Assembly: GCA_947460595.1 (NCBI GenBank)
Contig: CANHGS010000006.1
Coordinates: 104,941 to 168,940, forward strand
DNA length: 64,000 nucleotides
DNA from: Bacteroidota bacterium
GTDB taxonomy: Bacteria; Bacteroidota; Bacteroidia; Chitinophagales; Chitinophagaceae
Reading direction: 5' to 3'
In this document: positions 53,178 to 62,606 of the stretch, one piece after another
Position numbering within the stretch: the stretch's first letter is position 1
Layout of the letters: every line of letters begins with the position of its first letter
Notes under the pieces: model-generated
Databases searched by the model: none
What the model was told of the DNA's origin: nothing
Seen by the model: only the letters and a program-made list of their open reading frames with translations
Program-made: the position numbers and the translations under genes

Positions 53178-54365
53178 CTAATTTTTCTGTTTTAACCATT
53201 TGCCAATACTTTGGGTATTCACAATGGCAATGACTATTAATATGCTAATGGCTGCTAATAGCGTATACCCAGAAATGATGGGTGAGAGGAAAATTTGTTT
53301 GGCTGCTAAGAAATGACAAAGCCAATATTGTGTAACACTTATAAGGATTAATCCAATCAATGCTATCCAAATATTGGGCGGAAAAAAACGTAGCATTAAG
53401 AAACGTTTTAGTTGTTTGGGAGAACTTCCCATCAAAACAAGCAATGCTATTTCATCCTTACAAGAAGCAATGGTTAGTTGAATAAATAAGGTGAAGATGA
53501 GTAAGGCAAATGCCAATAAAAGTACACCCGTGGTGCCAGAAATATTGACTACAAAATCTACTACTTGACGGTATTTGCTAAACCTGGTTTTATCAGCATC
53601 AGTTGTTAGCCCATTTTCTTTTAAATATTTTACAAGCAAAGGATTGCCAGGGTCTTTTGTTCTAATCACCACCCTAGAAGATGCATTGCTTTCTGGACCA
53701 TTTGCAAAACGTTTATTGGCCCATTCCATAAAAGTCTCTGGTACCAACATAGAAGAAATTCTATTACTAAGACCTACCACTCTTCCATTCATACTCAGAG
53801 GTCCTGCTGCTGTTTGAATGGTTACTTTAAAAACCAACATTTTTACTACTGTTGGTGTTAGTTGTGGCAGGTTTTGGGAAATTGAAAATTGAAAATTATA
53901 AATGTCTAAAAACTGATTGGGTACTATAATTGGTAGGTAATTGGATTGCTCATTCCAAGACCAGTCCTTAGGTGTAACATCTAAAAATTCTGAAGGAACG
54001 CTTTCAAATGCTATATCTGTGTAGAAAGGAAATCTTTGACTATTACTTTGTATAGCGGCCTTAAATCTACTCGGAATCAAATTTCCAACAGATTCTACAA
54101 ATGGTTGTGCTTGTATGTCTTTGATTTGCTCTTCAGACAAACTACTAGAACCAATATTCTGGTCCGTCATGATTTTGTTTACCACCAAAAAATTAGCAAT
54201 GCTGTCTTGGTTGTCTTTGGCGTGTAATAGTTGGTAATAGTTTACTTGTAATTGTACTGCTGAAAGAATTAAAAAGATAGCAATAGACATACCTACCAAT
54301 GCCATCAAGAACCGGGTTTTGCCGGCACTGTTCTTAATGAGTTTACTTAGTAGTTTATTCAGCAT
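53178..54365 (-). CDS. ABC transporter permease (MacB/FtsX-like)
   Basis: 395 residues. N-terminal transmembrane helix (about 20-42), a large extracytoplasmic domain (about 45-265) and three C-terminal helices (about 278-300, 323-345, 360-380), the FtsX/MacB-type topology. ABC-transporter partner gene lies 8 bp upstream (54374-55021). The substrate is unknown; such pairs often move lipoproteins, peptides or signals across the envelope. It is the last gene of a DUF4836-ATPase-permease operon. Confidence 0.82.
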   Translation of the reverse strand: MLNKLLSKLIKNSAGKTRFLMALVGMSIAIFLILSAVQLQVNYYQLLHAKDNQDSIANFLVVNKIMTDQNIGSSSLSEEQIKDIQAQPFVESVGNLIPSRFKAAIQSNSQRFPFYTDIAFESVPSEFLDVTPKDWSWNEQSNYLPIIVPNQFLDIYNFQFSISQNLPQLTPTVVKMLVFKVTIQTAAGPLSMNGRVVGLSNRISSMLVPETFMEWANKRFANGPESNASSRVVIRTKDPGNPLLVKYLKENGLTTDADKTRFSKYRQVVDFVVNISGTTGVLLLAFALLIFTLFIQLTIASCKDEIALLVLMGSSPKQLKRFLMLRFFPPNIWIALIGLILISVTQYWLCHFLAAKQIFLSPIISGYTLLAAISILIVIAIVNTQSIGKWLKQKN

Positions 54366-54373
54366 ACTATTAA

Positions 54374-55021
54374 TTATAAATAAAGAACTCTTTGGTAGTT
54401 GAAATGGTTGTCTGCTTCAAGATCTGTAATAATAAGACCCGCACCTCTTGACTTACATTCACTAGAAATTAGGGCAGCAGCTTTTTGAATATTAGCATTG
54501 TCTAAATGACTAAATGGTTCATCCATAATCAGCCATTCAAATGGTTGCATTAATGCACGAATAATGGCAATTCTTTGTTGTTCGCCATAACTACAAATAG
54601 CAGCTGGTTGATGCAGTATTCCATCGATGCCTAGTAAAATAGCCATTTCTTGAATAGATTCTGCTGATCTATAACCGGGCGATAACAATCTTTTTAATTC
54701 AATATTCTCCAGTGCAGTTAGGTTACCAAAAAGTTTTAAGTCTTGAAAAATAACTGACAATTGCTCTTGGCGCAATTTGGACAATGCGTCTTCATCAAAG
54801 TCTTTTAGGTTTTGATGATTATACAGAACTGTGCCTTCATAATCATGACGAATGCCGTACAAAATATGTTGAAAACTAGTCTTACCAGTTCCGCTTGGTG
54901 CTTGAATCTTAATCCATTCCCCTTGATGAAACATACAATTGTTTCTCCAAATCTGAGACTGCGCGTGCTGTGGCCTATCCTTGAGCGGAGCTGGTATTAA
55001 AGATTGCAAGCTAATTTCCAT
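54374..55021 (-). CDS. ABC transporter ATP-binding protein
   Basis: 215 residues. Walker A APSGTGKTS (41-49; the first Gly of GxxGxGKS is Ala), Q-loop VIFQDLKLFGN, signature CSYGEQQRIAIIRAL (SYGEQ in place of LSGGQ) and Walker B WLIMDEPFSHLD. The short length and missing H-loop context near the C-terminus fit LolD/MacB-type ATPases. It lies 14 bp downstream of the DUF4836 lipoprotein gene and 8 bp upstream of the permease gene. Confidence 0.88.
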   Translation of the reverse strand: MEISLQSLIPAPLKDRPQHAQSQIWRNNCMFHQGEWIKIQAPSGTGKTSFQHILYGIRHDYEGTVLYNHQNLKDFDEDALSKLRQEQLSVIFQDLKLFGNLTALENIELKRLLSPGYRSAESIQEMAILLGIDGILHQPAAICSYGEQQRIAIIRALMQPFEWLIMDEPFSHLDNANIQKAAALISSECKSRGAGLIITDLEADNHFNYQRVLYL

Positions 55022-55035
55022 GAAAAGCGCCGGTG

Positions 55036-56760
55036 TTAATTTGTACGAATGATGGCAGGTACTCCAGTAGGGAATATACTTTGCTCGCTTTCTTTTTTGG
55101 CAGCCATGCGCATATCTATTGCAATGTCTGTAAACAAGCCAGTTAGGGTTCCCAAACTATTTTGTTTTTCATTGTTGAGTCTAATTTCTAATTTGCCCTT
55201 GATAGCGCCGTCTTCAAAATTGTCAGAGGTAGCAATAACATCTTTCAGAATGTTTTTTGCACTACTCAAACTATTTTGGTAGTTGTTTCCGGCATTATTC
55301 AAGAAACCCTTAATGGTATTGGTAATATCAAAATAAGCTACTGTAGACCTGCCCTTGAATAAGTTTAGTGCGTCATTTCCTACAACAGCTTTTGATTTAT
55401 TAGAGACGTACTGAAGATAGGTTAGGCTATCACTGGCTATAATTAAATTCTTTTCATCGGCCTGCATATAAAGGCCAAGTGAAGGAATGGTAGAAGCTAT
55501 TTTATAAGTCTTTCCCTGTTTGCTAAAATAGCCTAGTTCAACGGCTTTGTTCATTATTTTGGCAAAGCTGGTAGCATCTCCAACGGGTGCGGTGAAAATC
55601 ATTTTACCAATGGGTTTTCTAGAAACAGAAATGGTTGAATCATTTTTCACACCAACCTCTTTTCCCGGCATACCTAAGTCAGAAACTACTACAGCAATAT
55701 CTCCTTTGAGTGTTTTGTATAAATCTTGGGCAATAAAACCAGTCTTATCCATAAAACTGTTGACCAAACCTTCTACTTCTAATTCTTTAAGAATACCACC
55801 CAAAATGGCAGGATTAAAAGAAGCCATCATAATCATGTTAATATTCTCAGAAGGGTAATGTTCCAATAAGGAAAGATTCACTGTTGGTCCTGCATATCGC
55901 TTTAGCAAGTTGCTTAAAAAGGGGTTGGTAAATGCTGTGGTGGTGGCTACAATTTTGCCTTCTTCAAAACTCAAAGTAGCTGCTATATAATTATCCTTTA
56001 CCAATTCTTCTAGTTTGGGCAATTGCAATGGCATAGCGCTCAATACATTCAAATAACTATTGGTACTTGCAAATGCATATCCATCTGCATTGGTCTTAAA
56101 CATTTTGCCAAATACATCTACGCTTTCCAAGGAAGCGTCTTTATTCTGGGTAAAATACCTGTTTACTTCTGCACGCATGACTGAATCTGTGTTTCCTTTT
56201 TCGGGTACCACAAATTTCATGGCAACCGTGTCATAATAAGGCTTCACTTCATTTTGATAAAAGGTTCCAATCACATTGTGGTCATCCCATGCAATCATGG
56301 ATTCCGAGCTGGTTACTAAGTAGGTATAGTCTTTTTCTTTTTGTATTTTTTTAGCACCTAAGCCTGGTTGCCTTTTTACAAAAGCTTCAAATTCACTACC
56401 GCTTTTCAGACCCATAATCAGGCTAACTGCTGTTGATTTGCCCGTATTGGCATTGCCATTTTGTAGCGTAAATAAAAATACTTTGTTGCTCCAGTCCATG
56501 CCTGCACTGTCTTTAATAGATTGGAACATAGATTTTTCTGCCGTGTCCATGCCATTTCTTTTGAAGAGACGGTTGATCAAGGTATCCATACTGATCCCAG
56601 ACTTTTCCAATTTATCTTCCATGTTCTTGGGGTCAATCACTAAGACCGCGCTAGCGTCTTTAGGAATAAACCTTGCTTCCTTGGGTGCATTGCTGCCACA
56701 AGAACTAATCAAGAATGCCAGTGCAACAAGTGCAGGCATCAGGCGGAATTTGCTAAACAT
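55036..56760 (-). CDS. DUF4836-family lipoprotein
   Basis: 574 residues. Signal with lipobox ISSC (C about 21), then the DUF4836 pattern RFIPKDASAVLVIDPKNMEDKL, with LIMGLKSGSEFEAFVK and many alternating strand/helix units to the end. DUF4836 proteins are large secreted proteins of Bacteroidota with unknown function. It is the first gene of the minus-strand set with the ABC ATPase and permease, so transporter and lipoprotein probably work together. Confidence 0.85.
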   Translation of the reverse strand: MFSKFRLMPALVALAFLISSCGSNAPKEARFIPKDASAVLVIDPKNMEDKLEKSGISMDTLINRLFKRNGMDTAEKSMFQSIKDSAGMDWSNKVFLFTLQNGNANTGKSTAVSLIMGLKSGSEFEAFVKRQPGLGAKKIQKEKDYTYLVTSSESMIAWDDHNVIGTFYQNEVKPYYDTVAMKFVVPEKGNTDSVMRAEVNRYFTQNKDASLESVDVFGKMFKTNADGYAFASTNSYLNVLSAMPLQLPKLEELVKDNYIAATLSFEEGKIVATTTAFTNPFLSNLLKRYAGPTVNLSLLEHYPSENINMIMMASFNPAILGGILKELEVEGLVNSFMDKTGFIAQDLYKTLKGDIAVVVSDLGMPGKEVGVKNDSTISVSRKPIGKMIFTAPVGDATSFAKIMNKAVELGYFSKQGKTYKIASTIPSLGLYMQADEKNLIIASDSLTYLQYVSNKSKAVVGNDALNLFKGRSTVAYFDITNTIKGFLNNAGNNYQNSLSSAKNILKDVIATSDNFEDGAIKGKLEIRLNNEKQNSLGTLTGLFTDIAIDMRMAAKKESEQSIFPTGVPAIIRTN

Positions 56761-56826
56761 AATGCTACAATTAAATTTGTAACGCTAAGTTAGTTCTTCG
56801 TCTTCAGGGCCCCCATGGAAAATTAC

Positions 56827-59736
56827 CTACTTCAAAATAGACTGATAAACGGCTTCCTGTATGTTTGGTCGTACGTTTAAGGAACCGAGTTTGTTATTGT
56901 TTCTGGTAGGAGTTACCCTGTTAGACAAGAAAATATAAACCAAGTTTTCCTTGGGGTCTACCCAAACACAGGTTCCTGTAAAACCGGTATGTCCAAAGGT
57001 TTCCGGTGAAACACTGGCACTTGGGTAGGGTTCTTTTCTACTAGCATTGTCTTTTTCTGGTTTGTCAAAGCCCAATCCCCTGCGGCTAATCTGGCTATTG
57101 TAACCCGTAAATAATTGTACGGTAGCAGCTTTGAAATAACGTTTGCCATTCAACTCACCCCCATTCAATAACATTTGATAGAGTTTTGATAAGTCATAGG
57201 CATTGCTAAACAAACCAGCATGACCCGCTACGCCGCCAAACATGGCAGCACCTTCATCGTGTACATCGCCACGAATTAGTTGTTGTCTAAAATGCTTTTC
57301 TAATTCAGTGGGTACAATATTACCTAAGGGAATATGCTTTCTAGGCAGAAATCCTGTAGTGGACATGTCTAGGGGTTCGTAAAAATTAACCCTTGCATAA
57401 TCGTTCAAAGGCATGCCGCTAATGGCTTCCACCACTTTACCCAAGAAAATAAAATCATTGTCACTATAGACATATTTACCAGCTTCAGTGAGTTTGCTTT
57501 TTAAAATGCGCTGGTACAAACTGTCTTGCCAATCATTGCGTACATACAGATCTTCGGCCGCCCTAAATTGGTGTTGCGGATCTTCCTGTTTGGAAAAATA
57601 TAGTGGCTTAGGAATTCCAGTAACACTGTCAATTACTTCCCTATAGAAAGGGATAAAGGGATTTAGTCCAGCCTGGTGTAAGAGTACATTTCTGAGGCTA
57701 AGACCAGCTTTATCAGAACCTTTAACCCATGGTAGGTAGTCGCCTAAGGTTTTATCTAAATCCAATTTGCCTTCCTCATATAATTTCATCACCGAAACCG
57801 TTGTGGCAGATACCTTGGTTACAGAAGCAAGGTCATAGACCATGGAAGTATTAATGGGTTCTTTTTTATCAAAATCGGTGTAGCCAAAAGCTTTGTTATA
57901 GGCAATCTTTCCATTGCGTGCTACCAGTACAACACAACCTGGCATGGCCCCTCCAGTAATGGCATCATTGGCAATTCTGTCAATGCGGGCAAGGCTTTCA
58001 GCATCAAGACCCACTTGTTCTGGCTTTGCCGATGGTAAATAAGGAGCAATAGCAATACCATCTCCTATTTTAAATTGATCACATACGGTTACAGGCAATT
58101 GCCCCTTGGCGTGCATTTGCCCTTTTAATAGACTAGCTGCAGTTATTTGGGTAATAGCATCGTCTTCATAGCAAGCCACAATATTGCTAGCATTACAGAG
58201 GTATTTCATACCATAAGGATTGCCAAATACAAAATTGATCACGGGTAGTTGTTGAGCCAATTGCAAGAGGCTAATGGTCTGTTCAGAGAGCCCATAATTA
58301 TTAGCAGGTCTGCGGCTAAAATTGTGCATGCCCAAAACAATGCCATCGTATTTTTTTAAAACACTGAGTAGGCTATCTTTCTTTTTGGCGCCGTCTTTTG
58401 GTCCAAAGAAAAACAGGTCTGCCTGATAGTCTTTTTGAACCTGTTCAGAAAAGGCATTACCCTTTTCTATGCCTACTCCCAAATAAGCCACTCGATTGGC
58501 TTTCATGGGTAATAAGTTATTGTCAGAAAATTTGAGTAGGGTCAATGCATCGGCCGCCAATCGGGTTTTAATAGCATCTGTTTTTTGGTTCAGGTCTGCC
58601 ACCAAATGATTGGTATCTATTACTGATTTTTGATGCAGCCCCAAATGGTATTTCACCAATAATATTTTTTTTACTTTTTGGTCAATAATATCCCAACTCA
58701 GCTTGCCAGAATCAATGGCCTGTCTAATAGATGCAATACTACCTGGGATATCGCCTGGAAGGCAGAGTAAATCATTGCCAGCAATTAAGGATTGAGCAGC
58801 AGCAGCTCCTTTAGGAAAAAACTTAGCCACCCCTTGCATTTCTAAAGCGTCAGTAAAGGAAATGCCCTTGTAACCCAATTCTTCTCTTAATAAGCCATTG
58901 ATGGTTTTGGTAGATAAACTAGTAGGTAAGTTGGTAGTAGTATCAATGGCAGGAATGGACAAATGCGCCACCATTACAGAACCTACGCCAGCTTTGATCA
59001 TTTCTCTAAATGGATAAAGTTCTAATTCGTCTAATTGTTGGCGAGTTTTATAAATAATAGGTAAGTCTTTGTGTGAATCAACGGCCACGTCTCCATGGCC
59101 AGGAAAATGCTTGGCAGAAGCTAGTACTCTAGAAGCTTCCATTCCTTTCATGTATTGGATGCCATAAAGAGCCACTTTGTATTTGTCTTCTCCAAAACTC
59201 CGGTCATTGATCACCGGATTCATGGGGTTATTATTAATGTCTACATCAGGCGCAAAATTGACTTGAATGCCCAAACGTTTGCATTGTTCACCCACTGCTT
59301 TTCCAAAATCAAATATGATTCTGGAATCAGCAACAGCACCCATCATCAGTTGTCTAGGAAAGCTAATCACAGAATCTAAGCGCATGCCTAGACCCCATTC
59401 TCCATCAATAGAAATCATGAGTGGGGTCTTAGCAATTGACTGGTAAAAATTAGTCAGATTAGCTTGCCTAACTGGGCCGCCTTGAAAAAAACAAAGCCCA
59501 CCTACGTTGTATTTTTTAATTAGATCGGTTACTTCTTGCACGTGCTCCGGTCCTAAATTGCTATGCGCTCTAATAATCATCAACTGAGCAATTCGTTGGT
59601 CCTTGGATAGTTTTCTAAACTGCTGTTTTACCCATTTTTTTGCTTGAGGTGTTTCTTCATAAAAGGACTGTGCAAAAAGGGAATTGGCTGAAAAAAATAC
59701 CAAGCAGAGGATAGTAACAATACTAAATTTCTTCAT
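56827..59736 (-). CDS. Glycoside hydrolase family 3 / serine beta-lactamase-like fusion, secreted
   Basis: 969 residues. Signal peptide (to about 22, LFAQ). GH3 N-terminal domain (about 30-390) with NagZ-type SAKHFPGHGDVAVDSHKDLP and SFTDALEMQGV (catalytic D), then a GH3 C-terminal alpha/beta domain (about 400-560). The C-terminal serine hydrolase (about 590-960) has S-V-T-K near 640, YSD in place of YxN and a C-terminal HTGFTG. It is probably an N-acetylhexosaminidase coupled to a penicillin-binding/esterase-type activity, acting on peptidoglycan pieces. Confidence 0.88.
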   Translation of the reverse strand: MKKFSIVTILCLVFFSANSLFAQSFYEETPQAKKWVKQQFRKLSKDQRIAQLMIIRAHSNLGPEHVQEVTDLIKKYNVGGLCFFQGGPVRQANLTNFYQSIAKTPLMISIDGEWGLGMRLDSVISFPRQLMMGAVADSRIIFDFGKAVGEQCKRLGIQVNFAPDVDINNNPMNPVINDRSFGEDKYKVALYGIQYMKGMEASRVLASAKHFPGHGDVAVDSHKDLPIIYKTRQQLDELELYPFREMIKAGVGSVMVAHLSIPAIDTTTNLPTSLSTKTINGLLREELGYKGISFTDALEMQGVAKFFPKGAAAAQSLIAGNDLLCLPGDIPGSIASIRQAIDSGKLSWDIIDQKVKKILLVKYHLGLHQKSVIDTNHLVADLNQKTDAIKTRLAADALTLLKFSDNNLLPMKANRVAYLGVGIEKGNAFSEQVQKDYQADLFFFGPKDGAKKKDSLLSVLKKYDGIVLGMHNFSRRPANNYGLSEQTISLLQLAQQLPVINFVFGNPYGMKYLCNASNIVACYEDDAITQITAASLLKGQMHAKGQLPVTVCDQFKIGDGIAIAPYLPSAKPEQVGLDAESLARIDRIANDAITGGAMPGCVVLVARNGKIAYNKAFGYTDFDKKEPINTSMVYDLASVTKVSATTVSVMKLYEEGKLDLDKTLGDYLPWVKGSDKAGLSLRNVLLHQAGLNPFIPFYREVIDSVTGIPKPLYFSKQEDPQHQFRAAEDLYVRNDWQDSLYQRILKSKLTEAGKYVYSDNDFIFLGKVVEAISGMPLNDYARVNFYEPLDMSTTGFLPRKHIPLGNIVPTELEKHFRQQLIRGDVHDEGAAMFGGVAGHAGLFSNAYDLSKLYQMLLNGGELNGKRYFKAATVQLFTGYNSQISRRGLGFDKPEKDNASRKEPYPSASVSPETFGHTGFTGTCVWVDPKENLVYIFLSNRVTPTRNNNKLGSLNVRPNIQEAVYQSILK

Positions 59737-59774
59737 ATAAGCAGGTTGAAACTACAAGATAAACAATCTGAAAA

Positions 59775-59803
59775 TAAAAAGCCGCCCAGTGATGCTGGAC
59801 GGC
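59775..59803 (-). terminator. Intrinsic terminator of the DUF5606 gene
   Basis: On the minus strand GCCGTCCAG, a 5-nt loop, CTGGGCGGC, then TTTTTATTTT: a 9-bp stem with one G-U pair and a T-tract. It follows the stop codon at 59825 by about 22 bp. Confidence 0.8.
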
Positions 59804-59824
59804 GTATATAAAGTTGCATTTGGA

Positions 59825-60244
59825 TTAAGCTTCTGCTTCTTCTGCAGCATCATCTTCCACTTCTGTTAGAACAGGGTCAATATTATTTGCAGTTAAAATG
59901 CCAAACCATTTTACCATTTTCTTCAAATCGCTAGCGTAGACACGTTCAAAGTCAATATCGGCGTATACTTTCTGAAAATAAGCTTTAACAGCTGCTGCAT
60001 CTTTTTCAGAAGGTTGGGCTTCCGTGCTATTCTTCATAGCTTGGAATACTTCTACCAGGTTCACATTTTCGCGAACGGTATATACTTCAATGCTCTCAAG
60101 GTGAGAGAAATTATGCACGCGGCTGCTGACAAATTTAGTAGTCTTGTCGTCTAGAGATTTTACAATGGCACCATCGGTCTTGCTACCTACTAGTTCAAAC
60201 AAACCGGATAATCCGGTAATAGAAATCAGTTTACTATACTCCAT
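59825..60244 (-). CDS. DUF5606-family protein
   Basis: 139 residues, cytoplasmic. DUF5606-type N-terminus (YSKLISITGLSGLFELVGSKTDGAIVKSLDD) followed by FVSSRVHNFSHLESIEVYTV and a helical C-terminal part, ending in an acidic tail (VEDDAAEEAEA). Widely conserved in Bacteroidota, function unknown. It has its own terminator downstream, so it is probably a single transcription unit or the end of one with the DsbA-like gene 63 bp upstream. Confidence 0.85.
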   Translation of the reverse strand: MEYSKLISITGLSGLFELVGSKTDGAIVKSLDDKTTKFVSSRVHNFSHLESIEVYTVRENVNLVEVFQAMKNSTEAQPSEKDAAAVKAYFQKVYADIDFERVYASDLKKMVKWFGILTANNIDPVLTEVEDDAAEEAEA

Positions 60245-60307
60245 TATTGATTGTTTAAGAGCTGCAAAGTAAAGATAAAATCAAGGAACTCCTAGTTTAC
60301 AATTCTG

Positions 60308-60961
60308 TTATTGCTTATTTACATTGTTCAAAATCATATCTAGCCTTGCTTTTAGGTCTTCAAAGGGGGTAAATCCTCTTGCTAGCAAATGGAATTTATT
60401 GTCGCCCATATGCAACAATACACAAGGATAACCGGTGACTTGTAACTGTTTGCACAATTGAAATTCATAGCGGGCCTGCTCTAAATAGGCCTCGCTACCC
60501 AGTTTTTCATAAAAGTCTTTTGGATCAATCCCCCATTTTTCTAGTAAATGCCTATAAGCTTCTTTATCTGTCAAGTCTCTACCTTCAAAGTGGAGGGCAT
60601 ATTGCAATTCAGCAGCAAACTCCACTTGATTTTCTGGGAATTGCTCTTTAAAAATGCAAAGCGCTACGGCAGGCATTTCAGAATTGGGGAACCAATCGCT
60701 TTTGTCTGGGTTATTGATATGCCAGAGGTAGTCCTCCCCAAATTTGATTCCAGTGGTGGCTTCCACGGTTGGATAAGCTTGTTGAATATAACCGGCAGTT
60801 ACCCCAATATGAACGGGTTCTTCTGGTAGTATCATGCCGCCAGACAGCACTTCCATGGGCAAAATAGTAGCATAATCAAGGGCTATTCTTTTGATTACTG
60901 GGCTAAAACCATAGCACCAGCCACAATAGGCATCATAACAATAGTAAAGCGTTGGATTCAT
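60308..60961 (-). CDS. DsbA-family (FrnE-like) oxidoreductase
   Basis: 217 residues, no signal peptide, so probably cytoplasmic. Thioredoxin-like fold with C13-GWC16 near the N-terminus, an inserted helical domain and the cis-Pro loop TGYPC (about 177-181). Members catalyse thiol-disulfide exchange or act as isomerase-type enzymes such as FrnE. A divergent aminotransferase gene starts 69 bp away; the gap between them should hold both promoters. Confidence 0.87.
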   Translation of the reverse strand: MNPTLYYCYDAYCGWCYGFSPVIKRIALDYATILPMEVLSGGMILPEEPVHIGVTAGYIQQAYPTVEATTGIKFGEDYLWHINNPDKSDWFPNSEMPAVALCIFKEQFPENQVEFAAELQYALHFEGRDLTDKEAYRHLLEKWGIDPKDFYEKLGSEAYLEQARYEFQLCKQLQVTGYPCVLLHMGDNKFHLLARGFTPFEDLKARLDMILNNVNKQ

Positions 60962-61030
60962 GGTTCAAAGATATATTTTTCTAACTTCGCGCTTCTAGAA
61001 CGGAATTCCCGGTCTATTAAAATTGATATT

Positions 61031-62236
61031 ATGCCAGGTTTTGAATTGTTTGGTGCTGAAGAAAGAAAAGAAGTAAATGATGTACTGGAAACAGGCATTT
61101 TAATGAGATATGGATTTGATGGTCCTAGAAAGGGCATTTGGAAGGCGTTGGAATTGGAAAAAGCCATCACAGAGGTATTTGGCTGTGATTATGCCCATTT
61201 GACAAGCAGTGGTACCGCTGCCCTCACTACCGCTTTGAGTGCGCTAGGAGTGGGTTATGGAGACGAGGTGATTATGCCTTCTTTCACTTTTGTAGCTAGT
61301 TTTGAAGCCGTATTAAGTGTGGGTGCAGTTCCCGTTTTGGTAGATATTGATGAAACCCTTACACTCAATCCTGCTGCTGTTGAAGCTGCAATTAACCCAA
61401 AGACCAAGTGCGTAATGCCGGTTCATATGTGCGGAAGCATGGCAGATTTGGATGCCCTAAAAGTCATTTGTGAGAAACATGGTTTGATTTTATTGGAAGA
61501 CGCTTGTCAGAGTATTGGGGGTACCTATAAGGGGAAAAAATTAGGTACCATTGGCGATGCTGGAACATTTTCTTTTGATTTTGTAAAGACCATTACCTGT
61601 GCAGAAGGCGGGGTAGTGATGACCAATAAAAAAGACATTTTTGTTAAAAGCGATGGTTTTACCGATCACGGACATGACCATCTAGGGGTAGACCGTGGGG
61701 CAGACCTGCACCCTTTTGTTGGATACAATTTTAGGATCTCTGAACTACATGCGGCAGTTGGTTTGGCGCAGATTAGGAAATTAGATGGGTTCTTGGCCAT
61801 ACAGAAAAAAAACAATCAAGCGCTAAGGGCTCATCTAGCAGCTATTCCTGAAATTAGTTTCCGAAAAGTACCTGATGAATCGGGAGATAGCTTTAGTTTT
61901 TTAAGCTGGTTTCTGCCTAATGAAGCTATTACCAAAGCGGTGGTTGCTGAGTTCAAAGAACAAGGTATTATGGCGGGCAGTTTTTACTGGTTTGTTAATA
62001 ACTGGCACTATATTAGCAAATGGGATCATTTAAAAGAAGCGGCCACTTTGAATGGCATTAGTACGCCTCAAAAGCAAGCCCTGCTTGGTTTGCAGCAGCA
62101 GCAATTTCCTGCAAGTGATGCAGTGATGAGTCGCTGTATTTCAACTGCCATTAGTTTGTTATGGACAGAAGAGCAGATAAAAGAAAAGGGTGAGAAAATG
62201 GCTGCAGCTATTAAAAAAGTGTTGGCCCAGCAATAA
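61031..62236 (+). CDS. DegT/DnrJ/EryC1/StrS aminotransferase, KdnA-like
   Basis: 401 residues. PLP fold with the lysine K186 in SFDFVKTITCAEGGVV, HMCGSMADLDALKVICEKHGLILLEDACQ and NFRISELHAAVGLAQIRKLD. The N-terminus MPGFELFGAEERKEV and the segment YWFVNNWHY strongly recall KdnA of Shewanella, which transaminates an octulosonate in making 8-amino-Kdo (Kdo8N) for lipid A core. The KdnB dehydrogenase is not next to it. If not Kdo8N, then another nucleotide- or free-sugar transaminase for surface glycans. It shares its last base region with the convergent gene at 62237. Confidence 0.75.
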   Translation: MPGFELFGAEERKEVNDVLETGILMRYGFDGPRKGIWKALELEKAITEVFGCDYAHLTSSGTAALTTALSALGVGYGDEVIMPSFTFVASFEAVLSVGAVPVLVDIDETLTLNPAAVEAAINPKTKCVMPVHMCGSMADLDALKVICEKHGLILLEDACQSIGGTYKGKKLGTIGDAGTFSFDFVKTITCAEGGVVMTNKKDIFVKSDGFTDHGHDHLGVDRGADLHPFVGYNFRISELHAAVGLAQIRKLDGFLAIQKKNNQALRAHLAAIPEISFRKVPDESGDSFSFLSWFLPNEAITKAVVAEFKEQGIMAGSFYWFVNNWHYISKWDHLKEAATLNGISTPQKQALLGLQQQQFPASDAVMSRCISTAISLLWTEEQIKEKGEKMAAAIKKVLAQQ

Positions 62237-62509
62237 CTAGTATCGTTTTTTCTTGCCTTCAAGGACATCCACATACTCCATACTTCCTAAACGAAAACGG
62301 AGGGGGACTTTTGTGCGCTTTTCCAATTGCAATTCTGCTTTGCAAAAAAATGCCAAATTTTTGCTGTAAAAATTCGATGGAATAATCCAGGGTGAAAAAT
62401 ATTTGAGGCTATCAGCACCCATGGGTTTGCTTTGGGGAATGAGTTGTTGGGCGGAACTTGCCACCGCGATAATTAGGAATAAATTCACAAACAAACAAAT
62501 TCGTTTCAA
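62237..62509 (-). CDS. Small secreted protein of unknown function
   Basis: 90 residues. Signal peptide ([21 protein letters not shown]), then a short basic region with [41 protein letters not shown] pattern, ending KKKRY. No family name; it resembles small conserved Bacteroidota proteins found beside rpoN. It is adjacent to and convergent with the aminotransferase gene, with no gap. Confidence 0.65.
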   Translation of the reverse strand: MKRICLFVNLFLIIAVASSAQQLIPQSKPMGADSLKYFSPWIIPSNFYSKNLAFFCKAELQLEKRTKVPLRFRLGSMEYVDVLEGKKKRY

Positions 62510-62606
62510 GTGCTACTGAGCTTTATTTGTATGTAAATTTACAGCCGAATAAGTTAATGATTGCCTATTAATAATTGGGCTTCAAAGATCTGAACAAACA
62601 AGGAAA

